Of a stretch of 13,988 nt of DNA, positions 1-7,738 are shown piece after piece. The stretch's first letter is position 1, and the number at the start of each line of letters is the position of its first letter. The DNA lies in contig JAGSHA010000043.1 in the NCBI GenBank assembly GCA_023954795.1, forward strand, positions 1 through 13,988. Reading direction: 5' to 3'. A program made the position numbers and the translations under genes. The notes below the pieces were generated by a model. The model saw only the letters and a program-made list of their open reading frames with translations, ran no database searches and had not been told where the DNA came from. The stretch is from Oceanospirillaceae bacterium (GTDB taxonomy: Bacteria > Pseudomonadota > Gammaproteobacteria > Pseudomonadales > Balneatricaceae).

Positions 1-729
1 GATATTCAGATGCGCCATTAACTTCAGGCGCAGTACCAGTGCCGAGGCGATGCGATGCTCTTTCATCACATGTTCGTGCAACATACCGTCTACACGCTGT
101 CGGACGCGAAGTACGGTTTCATCCGGTTCGATATGAATATCCGACGCACCAATCTGCACCGCATCTTCAAACAGACTTTTGAGCAGCTTAACAACCGGTA
201 CGTCTTTCTCGTCGTTGGCGGTCATCTGGGCCAGATCGAACGCGTCTTCGGCGATCTCATCACTCAGCTGATCCGCCAATACCTCAATATCACTGGTACG
301 TCGATACACCAGATCCAGCGACTGCAGCAACTGGGATTCCGATACCACAGCAACATCAACCGGTTTTGGCAGCAAACGCTGCAACTCGTCGAAGGCGAAG
401 ATATCCATCGGATCGCTCATGCCCACAACAAAGGAATCACTGTCTTCCTTCAGTACAATTGAGCGAAAACGACGGGCATGGGTTTCAGACAGGCGCAGTA
501 CGTCCTGTTGATTAAATGAGTAGTGGGCCAGATCCACCATCGGGATCTTCAGCTGCTTAGACAGAAACTCCAGAAAATTTTTCTCTTCCACCAGTCCCAT
601 CGTGACCAGTGTTTTACCTAATTTCTGACGTGTCTTTTTCTGCTGGGCGAGCGCCTCCATGAGCTGAGGCTCTGTCAGCACGCCTTCTTGAACCAGCATA
701 TCGCCGATACGTAATTTGGGTGCAGCCAT
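1..729 (-). CDS. mshE: MshE, MSHA pilus extension ATPase (N-terminal 243 residues; runs off left edge)
   Basis: GspE/PilB-family cytoplasmic hexameric ATPase that drives MSHA pilus extension. The open frame begins at ATG 729 and continues without a stop to base 1, so only the N-terminal part is present. Residues 7-30 and 36-59 form two 24-residue MshEN repeats (R/K-x-G-x2-L-x3-G-x6-L/F-x3-L-x2-Q) separated by five residues, the arrangement known to bind cyclic di-GMP. R7 and Q30 of repeat 1 occupy the expected ligand positions; repeat 2 starts with K36. Residues about 176-205 (PVVKLL...GASDIHIEP) match the N2E domain of secretion ATPases. The Walker boxes lie outside the window. A strong AGGAGG (bases 741-746, minus strand) overlaps the mshN stop codon and lies 11 nt before the ATG, fixing this start. 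It follows mshN by 15 nt in the same operon. Confidence 0.95.
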   Translation of the reverse strand, partial: MAAPKLRIGDMLVQEGVLTEPQLMEALAQQKKTRQKLGKTLVTMGLVEEKNFLEFLSKQLKIPMVDLAHYSFNQQDVLRLSETHARRFRSIVLKEDSDSFVVGMSDPMDIFAFDELQRLLPKPVDVAVVSESQLLQSLDLVYRRTSDIEVLADQLSDEIAEDAFDLAQMTANDEKDVPVVKLLKSLFEDAVQIGASDIHIEPDETVLRVRQRVDGMLHEHVMKEHRIASALVLRLKLMAHLNI

Positions 730-744
730 GTTGTGCCGTACCTC

Positions 745-2253
745 CTACCGCTCAGCCAGCTGTTTAAGCCGCTGAGTTACAAAACGCTTAAGATTGTCAT
801 CCAGATTTGGCACCTGCAGGCTGCTTTCATAAGCCTTGCGAGATTCATCCATGCGGGTCGCTAGCTCCAATGAGTAACCTAACCCCACCCAGAGACGTGC
901 CTGTCTGCTATCGTACTTCAGCAGTTGATAATATACGTTAACGGCATCTTCTGCCCGCCCTTGCTGCTGCAATGCTGCAGCCCGGATCTCATGATACTCC
1001 CCATCCAGTTTAATTGCAGGCGGGGCACTTTCCATCAGGTTAACGGCCGCTGCGCTATCACCTTTTGCCAGTAATACACGCGCTTTCACTTTTTTCAGCC
1101 CCGAATCCAGCGGCAGCACCGCCAGACCTTCATCCACCAGCGTCTCTGACTGATCATGCTCACCTGCCGCCAGATAGATCCCCGCCAGCAGTGCACGACT
1201 TTCAGAGGAAGCCGGTGCCTGCTCGAGCTGTTTCTGTAACAGCGCCTGCGCCGTTGAAACCTTGTTTTTCTGCAACAGCTTACGCGCTTTCGCAACCGCC
1301 TGATCGTCTGTTAAAACTTGAGTTGTTTTCTGAAATACCGGCTTCGTTGCAGGCTTGCTCTGAGCAACTACCTTCGCATTGGTCTGCGGCGTTATTGCTT
1401 TCGGTTTGGCAGATGTAGGGGGTTTCGCGGTCTGCGGCTTTTTCGTCTTATTGTCTGCGACGGAAACGTTCGCTGGACGACCGGTTGTGCTGGATACAGA
1501 CGAGGAGGTTTTCACTCTCTTAGTTTCAGCGATACGAGCCTCAGTACTGGCAGCGCCCGACACGACTTCACTCCGACTCGGTCGTATGGACTTCGAAACG
1601 GACGTCGGCGGCGATGACAGCTGCTGCTTCGCCAACAGCACTTGCACGCGGATTTGATGCTCTGAGTCTCGTATCAGAGAAAAGCGCGCGTCACGGCTGG
1701 CTTTTAGATCCAGTAACAGCTGATCTTGCGCCGACATCAGATTGAACTCGCTGATCACCTCAGATGAGGGTAGCGGCAGAGTATTATCTAACCGTGCATT
1801 CGGTAGCGCTATCACCACCGACTGACGGGTTTGATTCAACAGCTGAATATCCGGCCGTGCATTAAACTGCATCACCAGTTCGCCACCTGCAGATGTTGGT
1901 AACCAACGCACCTGACTAATCACCAACCTCTGTGTCACAAGGGCGGGCTCAGGCTGAGGATTAACAACCACAACCTCTGGCGCTGATGGCTGGACAGCCA
2001 ATGCTGTATGAGAGGCTACGTGCTTCTGCGCGGGCAGGCTATCCTGTGAGCGCTGCTGCCATAGCTGCCACGCGAGTAAAGCAAATCCCAGGATCAAAGC
2101 CACCAGCACAATCAACAAAGGCCAGGAGCGCTTTTGCGGTCGCCTGGCAGAACCGGAATGACTCACACTACGAACAGAATCGTCGGACAACGGCGATTGT
2201 CCGCCTTGTCCCCGTTTTTCTAAGTCTCGCAGCATGTCATTCACCAGGCTCAT
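745..2253 (-). CDS. mshN: MshN, TPR-containing MSHA biogenesis protein
   Basis: Bitopic inner-membrane protein of 502 residues. A short cytoplasmic N-terminus (MSLVNDMLRDLEKR) precedes one transmembrane helix at about residues 44-65. A beta-rich segment at about 109-208 resembles an AMIN domain. A basic Thr/Pro/Lys-rich linker runs from about 212 to 312, and TPR-like helical repeats run from about 317 to 500 (for example AKARKLLQKNK, ALLAGIYLAAGEHDQSE, WVGLGYSLEL). MSHA loci carry a TPR protein at this place between mshM and mshE, which supports the name; its exact role is not well defined. The frame is open 25 codons further upstream, but that extension lies inside mshM and reads as noise. 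The chosen ATG overlaps the mshM stop as ATGA (2250-2253), implying translational coupling. The AMIN-like reading is an inference from pattern only. Confidence 0.92.
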   Translation of the reverse strand: MSLVNDMLRDLEKRGQGGQSPLSDDSVRSVSHSGSARRPQKRSWPLLIVLVALILGFALLAWQLWQQRSQDSLPAQKHVASHTALAVQPSAPEVVVVNPQPEPALVTQRLVISQVRWLPTSAGGELVMQFNARPDIQLLNQTRQSVVIALPNARLDNTLPLPSSEVISEFNLMSAQDQLLLDLKASRDARFSLIRDSEHQIRVQVLLAKQQLSSPPTSVSKSIRPSRSEVVSGAASTEARIAETKRVKTSSSVSSTTGRPANVSVADNKTKKPQTAKPPTSAKPKAITPQTNAKVVAQSKPATKPVFQKTTQVLTDDQAVAKARKLLQKNKVSTAQALLQKQLEQAPASSESRALLAGIYLAAGEHDQSETLVDEGLAVLPLDSGLKKVKARVLLAKGDSAAAVNLMESAPPAIKLDGEYHEIRAAALQQQGRAEDAVNVYYQLLKYDSRQARLWVGLGYSLELATRMDESRKAYESSLQVPNLDDNLKRFVTQRLKQLAER

Positions 2254-3164
2254 GGCAGCAACCCCAGCACCGTCACCGTCCAGGTTATTGCTGCCACAGT
2301 AATCACTGCAGCAACGGCTGGCAGCCACTGCTTAATCTGGGAAGACGCCGGCAAATCGGCACCTTCTGTGTCAGCAATGGCCCGATAGGCATACGTGGCA
2401 GATACCCGGTCGTCACCTTTACCAAAAGCAGCCAACAGTGCTTTATGGGCCAGAATATTCACCAACCTTGGTACACCATCCGATGCTTGCGCTATCGCGG
2501 CACAGGTTTCGTGATCAAATGGCGGCATCCCGCTATAACCCGCGGTTTCCATCCGCCAGTTAATATATCCACGAACCTCATCCTCATCTAACTTCTTCAG
2601 GCAATGGCTATAGGTGATACGCTGTTTGAGTTGGCGCAAGCTGTATTGGTCCAGCTTTTTGTCCAGTTCTGGCTGGCCAAACAACACCACCTGAAACAGT
2701 TTTTCAGACTCGGTTTCAAGGTTAGTAAGCAGGCGTAGCGCTTCGATCGTTTCATCGGGCATGGCTTGTACTTCATCCACCAGTAAAACCACGCGCTGGC
2801 CCCGGTGGGCGTATTCGATCAGGCGCTCGGTTAATGACTGTAACAGGTCATGATTCGACTTTTCCTGCGCATAGATGCCTAATTCAGATGCAACGGCGCA
2901 ACGAAACTCATCCGGGCTTAAGTAAGAATTGGGGATAAAAACGGTAACGTAATGGTTATCATCCAGCGTGTTGAGCAGCTTACGGCACAACAACGTCTTA
3001 CCGGTACCAACCTCACCCACCACTTTGATAAACCCGTCGCCACTGTGAAGCGCGACCAGCATCAGATTTAGTGCTTCCTGATGGCTGGCCAAATTCAGAA
3101 AAAAGCGGGTATTGGGTGTTAATGTGAACGGCAGCTCGCGCAAGCCAAAGTGCTCAGCATACAT
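2250..3164 (-). CDS. mshM: MshM, ExeA-like AAA+ ATPase of MSHA biogenesis
   Basis: ATPase of the ExeA/GspA family, 304 residues. Such proteins help secretins assemble or insert through the peptidoglycan; in MSHA loci MshM sits directly after the secretin gene. The N-terminus (MYAEHFGLRELPF.L.P) is typical of the family. Walker A is GEVGTGKT at 50-57, Walker B is VVLLVDE at 125-131, a sensor-like FGQPEL lies at 162-167, and the GVPRLVN motif is at 230-236. A single hydrophobic helix at about 281-303 ends the protein, as expected for an inner-membrane anchor, although ExeA carries a longer periplasmic part after it and none is seen here. It starts 15 nt after mshL and its TGA overlaps the mshN ATG. 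A MshM-MshN pair acting like ExeA-ExeB is plausible but not shown. Confidence 0.93.
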   Translation of the reverse strand: MYAEHFGLRELPFTLTPNTRFFLNLASHQEALNLMLVALHSGDGFIKVVGEVGTGKTLLCRKLLNTLDDNHYVTVFIPNSYLSPDEFRCAVASELGIYAQEKSNHDLLQSLTERLIEYAHRGQRVVLLVDEVQAMPDETIEALRLLTNLETESEKLFQVVLFGQPELDKKLDQYSLRQLKQRITYSHCLKKLDEDEVRGYINWRMETAGYSGMPPFDHETCAAIAQASDGVPRLVNILAHKALLAAFGKGDDRVSATYAYRAIADTEGADLPASSQIKQWLPAVAAVITVAAITWTVTVLGLLP

Positions 3165-3179
3165 TCACTGTCTCTCAAT

Positions 3180-4808
3180 TCACTTCACGCTATCAGCGCG
3201 AAGACGCTCAAACGATTGCAAGCTACGCTCCAGCTCTTTCTGCCAGCTGTCGTTGTTTGCCAACACCGGACGCAGAAGAATCACCAGCTCGGTTTTGGAA
3301 CCCACCGAGCGCCGCTGCTTGAACAGATTACCAACACCGGGGATATCACCCAATAAAGGCGTGCTCTCATTCTGATCACTGTTCTCAGATTTCATCAAAC
3401 CGCCAATGACAATAACCTGACCGCTATCAGCACGCACAATGCTGTCGGATTCACGAATGGAGCTAAACGCAAGAGGGATCGAGAAGTCATCGCTACCGAC
3501 ATTAATTTGCTTCTGCTGATCTTCAACCTCAGACACGGTTGGATGAATATGCAGGACAATCTCACCCTTTCCACTAATCTGTGGTGTCACATCAAGCGCA
3601 ATACCCGAGAAGAAAGGGGTCAGCTCAACACTCGGCGTGGTGGTCGTCGAGGTACCGGTAGTGGTTGTGGTTTCAACAGCCGTGACGAAAAACTCATCCG
3701 TACCGACTTTGATCACGGCTTTCTGGTTATTCACGGTTGATACACGTGGGCTGGACAATACCTGAACATCGCCCTGGCGTCCCAGTAACTCAATCACCGC
3801 GGTAAAGTCATTTAAGGCAAAGGTTGAGCGGAATATCCCGCCCAAACCATCGGCGGTAATTGACGATGCGACCTGATTCAGCGTGATCGTCTTCCCAGCA
3901 CTCGGCTCACCCAGTGTTGCCCAGTTTACGCCTGCCTGGAACTTATCACTCAGTGTGATTTCCAGAATCTTGGCTTCGATGACAACCTGACGGTGAAGTG
4001 TTAGCTCGGCTCGTTCCAGATATTCACGCACTGTCGCCAGCTCACTCGGTAACGCCCGGACGATAATCATGCCGGTCTGAGGCGTTACCACAACCCGACG
4101 CCCATCACCTGAAATAAGCGCATCCAGCGTTTGCTTCAGGTTCACCCAGAAATTAGCCGATGTTTTGGTACTGATCCGCGTACCCACAAGCGTAGAGGAT
4201 GAACCGGAACTACTGCTGTCGGACGAACTATCACTGCTCGATGAGCTGGAGTCAGATGCGGAGTCGCGCACTGAGCCGGCACTGACCTGCGTATCAGAGA
4301 CACCTTCACGCTGGACATCCAGATAATTCAGCTGAAACATTTCGGTCTGTAGTTTGGCGGGAACCACCTGATAGAGCTTACCTTCTCGACGATACTCGTA
4401 TCCGTATACCTTACGCATCGCCTGCATCACCTCTTCTACGGTGACGTTCTTCAACTTCAGGCTAACCGCCCCTTCGATGTCTCTATGCACAATCATGTTG
4501 TAGTCAGTACCTTGTACCAACCCCATGAAAAAGTCGTGCGCACTGAGACCATCAGCAATCACGTCAAAGCGCTCTTCGCTGGCTTTGCCCAATGTCTGTA
4601 TATCCAGCGGCGGCACAATCGGAGGGGGCAGCAGTTGAGGTGCGGTATCCGCCGCAACTTCAGCGTCCTTTTTTTGTTCGTTGATCGCCTGCTCCAGTAC
4701 CGCGATGCTCTCATCGGTTACAGCAGTATCGTTCATCGAATCAAGTGAGGAACAACCCGATAAGGTGACTCCGGCGCTCAGCGCCAACACACTCAATAAT
4801 CGCTTCAT
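3180..4808 (-). CDS. mshL: MshL, MSHA outer-membrane secretin (lipoprotein)
   Basis: Secretin of 542 residues that forms the outer-membrane channel for the MSHA pilus. The N-terminus is a lipoprotein signal with lipobox LSGC and Cys19 as the lipidated residue. Residues about 78-150 form an STN/secretin short N-domain (FDVIADGLSAHDFFMGLVQGT). A low-complexity Ser/Asp linker follows at about 178-206, a second N-domain at about 215-270, and the secretin core at about 274-515. Core signatures are VQVLSSPRVST at 348-358, DVTPQISG at 406-413 and the closing STPLLGDIPGVGNLF at 482-496 with ELVILLRPVL at 507-516. A Thr-rich loop lies at 380-391, within the part that usually forms the gate. The ATG lies 2 nt after the mshK stop. 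MshM and MshN follow, fitting a secretin plus assembly-factor cassette. Confidence 0.96.
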   Translation of the reverse strand: MKRLLSVLALSAGVTLSGCSSLDSMNDTAVTDESIAVLEQAINEQKKDAEVAADTAPQLLPPPIVPPLDIQTLGKASEERFDVIADGLSAHDFFMGLVQGTDYNMIVHRDIEGAVSLKLKNVTVEEVMQAMRKVYGYEYRREGKLYQVVPAKLQTEMFQLNYLDVQREGVSDTQVSAGSVRDSASDSSSSSSDSSSDSSSSGSSSTLVGTRISTKTSANFWVNLKQTLDALISGDGRRVVVTPQTGMIIVRALPSELATVREYLERAELTLHRQVVIEAKILEITLSDKFQAGVNWATLGEPSAGKTITLNQVASSITADGLGGIFRSTFALNDFTAVIELLGRQGDVQVLSSPRVSTVNNQKAVIKVGTDEFFVTAVETTTTTGTSTTTTPSVELTPFFSGIALDVTPQISGKGEIVLHIHPTVSEVEDQQKQINVGSDDFSIPLAFSSIRESDSIVRADSGQVIVIGGLMKSENSDQNESTPLLGDIPGVGNLFKQRRSVGSKTELVILLRPVLANNDSWQKELERSLQSFERLRADSVK

Positions 4809-4810
4809 GG

Positions 4811-5155
4811 TCAGTTCCGTTTCCTGTCACTTAGTTCTTTCTTGAATCCCGTCTGCTTATTAATCAGCAATGTCCGGCTTTGATTGCCCACCTGCAAACG
4901 TACCCCGTCTGGCGTAATCGTCAGTACACGGGCACCATCCACCCGGCTTCCCGGAACAACCTGCTGACCGTTAACAACGGCAACCCGTCGCTTTTCACCC
5001 ACCATCAGGTAGCTGAGAGTAAAGTGCCGTTTTGCCACTGGGGTCGCTTTTACCACAGCTTTATACGCTGTTGGGCGAGTAGGGTCACCCGGGAGTTCAT
5101 TGGCGGAGACTTGCATACTCAGCACAGCCAACCCCGCTAGAATCATATTACGCAC
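4811..5155 (-). CDS. mshK: MshK, PilP-like periplasmic alignment protein (probable GTG or TTG start)
   Basis: Small exported protein of about 114 residues, equivalent in position to PilP/GspC-type proteins that link the inner-membrane complex to the secretin. The mature part has the DPTRP motif (ELPGDPTRPTAYK) and a compact beta-rich segment (VNGQQVVPGSRVDGARVLTI...GVRLQVG) typical of MshK and PulC-like folds. The start needs care. The first ATG (5146) gives a signal sequence with no basic residue and its AGGAG (5166-5170, minus) is 19 nt away. The same AGGAG is 7 nt from a TTG at 5158 and 10 nt from a GTG at 5155, and both add an Arg before the hydrophobic core, with cleavage expected after VSA. 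I therefore give the GTG start. It overlaps the end of mshJ by 8 nt. The in-frame open region further upstream lies within mshJ and is not coding. Confidence 0.85.
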   Translation of the reverse strand: MRNMILAGLAVLSMQVSANELPGDPTRPTAYKAVVKATPVAKRHFTLSYLMVGEKRRVAVVNGQQVVPGSRVDGARVLTITPDGVRLQVGNQSRTLLINKQTGFKKELSDRKRN

Positions 5156-5876
5156 CAAGCCAACTCTCCTCTGTGCTGAGTGTATGAACACGCAAGCGGA
5201 TGGTTGCATTCGGATATTTATCCGCGGTGTACTCCAGACGATCCCAGAAGAACCCCTGATGTAATGCTTCAATACTTTGCAAATAACGATACAGGGCTTC
5301 GTAACTGCCCTGTAACTGCATTTCAAACGGATGGATATAGATAACCGCTTCCTGCATTGCTTTTTCCCGAGCCCGTACCTCCGCATCAGCGGTTAGGCGC
5401 CGAGGAGCAACCTGAGCTTCAGTACCCTCTGTTTCCTTATTGAGCACCAATGGCTCCACCGGGAGACTATAGGCCTCTATCAGCTTCAGATCCTTTTCAG
5501 GCCCTAGCACAGAATGTAATAACCCCAGCATCTGCTCCGGACCGACTAAATTACGGGCAAAACGATCAACATCTGAGTTAATGACATCCAGTCGGTTCAC
5601 CAACGCTTTAAGGTCTCGATGCGCCTTGGCATTGGGATCAGGCAAGTCAGCATCCTGCAACATTCTCAGCATTTTCTCTTGCGCCCGCACTGAATGTTCC
5701 AGTGACGCAATCTGGCCGTCAACGCCTTGCATACGGTCTAGCGCCGGTTCCAGCACCATCACAAATGACAACATCAACGGCAAAACACTGGCGGTAAAAA
5801 AGAGTAGCAAACGCTCACGCTTAGTCAGCTTTTCCCAAGCTTCATCGACGGTACTCCACGCCTTATTACTCACCAT
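5148..5876 (-). CDS. mshJ: MshJ, PilO/GspM-like inner-membrane protein
   Basis: Bitopic inner-membrane protein of 242 residues. A cytoplasmic N-terminus with the conserved Trp/Glu-rich WEKLTKRERLLLF segment precedes one transmembrane helix at about 22-43. A coiled-coil-prone region at about 48-110 and a C-terminal ferredoxin-like domain follow, ending in the MshJ-typical GFFWDRLEY...YPNATIRLRVHTLSTEESWLGA region (in two parts, about 208-242). It should pair with the PilN-like protein encoded just upstream to form the periplasmic alignment complex. The ATG lies within the last codons of the upstream gene (11-nt overlap), with AGGCGG 5 nt ahead. Its stop lies inside or next to the mshK start, so translation of these genes is probably coupled. 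Confidence 0.9.
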   Translation of the reverse strand: MVSNKAWSTVDEAWEKLTKRERLLLFFTASVLPLMLSFVMVLEPALDRMQGVDGQIASLEHSVRAQEKMLRMLQDADLPDPNAKAHRDLKALVNRLDVINSDVDRFARNLVGPEQMLGLLHSVLGPEKDLKLIEAYSLPVEPLVLNKETEGTEAQVAPRRLTADAEVRAREKAMQEAVIYIHPFEMQLQGSYEALYRYLQSIEALHQGFFWDRLEYTADKYPNATIRLRVHTLSTEESWLGA

Positions 5877-6474
5877 CGCCTCCGCCTGTCACATAAGCCA
5901 GTACTTTAAACCGGTGATCTTTGACCTCTTTCGCAACAGAAAAGTCAGCAATGCGGATCGAGCGAAATGCGGCAGTTTCACCCAAGTCACGCAGCAATAA
6001 AGGAACGTCATTAGCCTCTCGGGAAAGGCCATTTAACTGCACCTGACTCTGCGCTAGATTCAGATCAAACTGTGTAATCCAAACACCACGGCGACTCGCC
6101 GCTGCCAACCCGTACAAATAGGGAGAAAACCCCTGATTGGATACACCCGGCTGCATTTGATTCAGCATTTCCGACAACTCTTGTTTCTCAGCAATACGTT
6201 CACGGATTCGCTTCTGTTCCTGAATCAGGGCCGGATCGGGCTTAAGGTCTTTACGCTGTTTCTCCAGCATCTTAATCTGATCAGGCAGACCATCATTTTT
6301 AGCCTTCAACGCATTCAGCTTTGCCACCTGAGCATCAGCATATTGAGTCACCCCCCAAGATGCGAAGGCCGCAATCAATGTGACCAACACAACCATCATA
6401 ATGACCGACGGTAATGACCAGATACTCCGTGCAGCAGCAACTTTGGGGGTGTAAAGGTTGATTTGCTGTTTCAT
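5866..6474 (-). CDS. PilN-like MSHA biogenesis protein (MshI2-type)
   Basis: Bitopic inner-membrane protein of 202 residues. It opens with MKQQINLYTPK, which resembles the INL(Y/L)-type motif by which PilN binds PilM. One transmembrane helix lies at about 18-42, a long Lys/Glu-rich coiled coil at about 45-105, and an alpha-beta periplasmic domain follows (GVWITQFDL...VQLNGLSREANDVPLLLRDL). This is the PilN pattern. In MSHA loci a PilN-like gene sits between the PilM-like mshI and mshJ; some annotations call it mshI2. The frame is open 13 codons further upstream, but the internal ATG at 6474 overlaps the TGA of mshI as ATGA (6471-6474) and restores the conserved N-terminus, so I prefer it. Function as a PilM-PilN-PilO-PilP type complex is inferred from homology and order. 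Confidence 0.9.
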   Translation of the reverse strand: MKQQINLYTPKVAAARSIWSLPSVIMMVVLVTLIAAFASWGVTQYADAQVAKLNALKAKNDGLPDQIKMLEKQRKDLKPDPALIQEQKRIRERIAEKQELSEMLNQMQPGVSNQGFSPYLYGLAAASRRGVWITQFDLNLAQSQVQLNGLSREANDVPLLLRDLGETAAFRSIRIADFSVAKEVKDHRFKVLAYVTGGGDGE

Positions 6475-7436
6475 TTTGCGGTACTTCCCTGACCGGATAG
6501 AGGGCCACGACATGCGGCCGCTACCGCCAACAGACAGCGCTGCTGAGTTTCAACATCCAGTGTTTTTTCCGCACTGACCACATCCACCAGGTCTAACGAC
6601 TGAACTTCCAGAGGCAAATTACTACGCAGCTCGGTCATCAAAGCGGTTTCACCGACCTGAATCGGCAGGACAAGTAGTTTTACACAGGGAGACTTGCCGA
6701 CCTGGCTTTCGTAATAATCCAGTGACCGTTGCAGCTCCAGCACCGCTGAGCTCGCAGACTGATGTGGATTCAAATCGGCGTGTTGCACGTCATAAGATAA
6801 CGTACGCGTAAAATAAATGGCTTCTTGTGAGAGCAGACTCACGCTGCTAGATGGCGATCCCAGATGAAATAACACCAGGCCGGCTTCTTCATCAGCCAGC
6901 GTCTTCGTGATATTCAGCATCGCCAGTTCCGGTATATCGACCACCGCAGGGGCTAACCCCAGTTCTTCAATCCAGGAAGCCAACCGCTCCGTCTGCGACT
7001 TTTCAGCCACCACCGCATACACCATCCGGGAGCGGCCCCGGTAAGCATCTTCCGGCAACTCGATATAATCAATCGTCGAGTTTTCGATATCAAAGCCAAC
7101 CAGATCCTTCACTCGCCAGCGCAAAGCATCCGCCATCTCCTCGTCAGGTACATCAGGTGCATCCACCAACAACAATTGGTAAGCGCCCTGATCCAACAAC
7201 CCCACGGTTTGAGAGCCCGTCAGCCCTAACGCATCAATACGATCACGTAATAACTTAATATCGGTAAACGGAGAGGGGGTTTCGATGAATTCACACACGG
7301 TCAACACAGGGTTTTTACCACTGCTGACATGCGCCAATGCGACACCGCCATCGACCAGTGCCAAAGCCGTTAACCCTTTTACCCGCCCCTTTTTTTTCAG
7401 GAAAGGAAAGTTAGCTGCAATCTGCTTTACATCCAT
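6471..7436 (-). CDS. mshI: MshI, PilM-like actin-fold cytoplasmic protein
   Basis: Protein of 321 residues with no signal peptide or transmembrane segment, resembling PilM and the cytoplasmic half of GspL. These actin-like proteins sit under the inner membrane and bind the PilN N-terminus. Visible features are an actin-like first strand (GLTALALVDGGVALAHV), the DAPDVPDEEMADALRWRVKDL segment (in part, about 92-113) characteristic of PilM/MshI proteins, and a second nucleotide-fold segment around EEAGLVLFHLGSPSSSVSLL (183-202). It is the first gene of the operon. The ATG at 7436 has AGGCGG seven nt ahead. No clear sigma-70 promoter stands out in the 323 bp before tRNA-Phe, so the promoter position is open. 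Confidence 0.9.
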   Translation of the reverse strand: MDVKQIAANFPFLKKKGRVKGLTALALVDGGVALAHVSSGKNPVLTVCEFIETPSPFTDIKLLRDRIDALGLTGSQTVGLLDQGAYQLLLVDAPDVPDEEMADALRWRVKDLVGFDIENSTIDYIELPEDAYRGRSRMVYAVVAEKSQTERLASWIEELGLAPAVVDIPELAMLNITKTLADEEAGLVLFHLGSPSSSVSLLSQEAIYFTRTLSYDVQHADLNPHQSASSAVLELQRSLDYYESQVGKSPCVKLLVLPIQVGETALMTELRSNLPLEVQSLDLVDVVSAEKTLDVETQQRCLLAVAAACRGPLSGQGSTAK

Positions 7437-7709
7437 CTAGCGACCGCCTGAAGAATTCTTGTATGCACCCTAATCTACCGATCTTTACACCCGTTCAGCA
7501 AGTACAACAAACAAGTGTTTTGATTCTTATCGGCCATGCCCGGGAAAGTTTGATGATTTAGGAGGTTATCAGCACGAATGGTATCGGTTTACACGCAAGA
7601 TTCAGGCTATTTAGAGAATCAACTCACACTCAGAAGCCCCTTTCTATACCGGTTTGAATATCACCCCCACCTGCGCATGTAAAAAAACATAAAAAACCCA
7701 TCTTTTCCA
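7437..7709. other. Divergent intergenic region between the msh operon and tRNA-Phe
   Basis: No gene is supported here. The region must carry the msh operon promoter on the minus strand, but I find only weak hexamer pairs, such as TTGCTG and TAGATT with an 18-nt spacer reading left at about 7465-7500. I do not call one. A CCCGGG palindrome with GC-rich flanks lies near 7537-7545. No hairpin followed by a T-run and no sigma-54 box was recognised. Confidence 0.5.
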
Positions 7710-7738
7710 TTGACAGGATTCGACCAAACCTTTTTAAT
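7710..7738 (+). promoter_or_regulatory. Sigma-70 promoter of tRNA-Phe
   Basis: A perfect -35 TTGACA (7710-7715) is followed after 17 nt by TTTAAT (7733-7738), a 5/6 match to the -10 consensus. Transcription would start near 7745, about 15 nt before the tRNA. The GC-rich stretch ACGCACCCACG directly after the -10 box is the kind of discriminator seen in stringently controlled stable-RNA promoters. Confidence 0.8.

Noticed and set aside
55..462. Plus-strand open frame of 135 codons
   Set aside because: It lies fully antisense to mshE, whose minus-strand reading gives clear MshEN and N2E motifs; the plus-strand protein has no recognisable pattern.
1986..2591. Plus-strand open frame of 201 codons across mshN and mshM
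   Set aside because: Antisense to two well-supported genes and without a ribosome-binding site or domain pattern.
4191..4276. DNA repeat or phase-variable tract in mshL
   Set aside because: The Ser codons are mixed (TCC, AGT, AGC, TCG, TCA), so there is no simple repeat prone to slippage.
4811..5386. 191-codon version of MshK starting inside mshJ
   Set aside because: The first 77 or so residues overlap mshJ in another frame and read as random; the signal peptide and Shine-Dalgarno place the start at 5158-5146.
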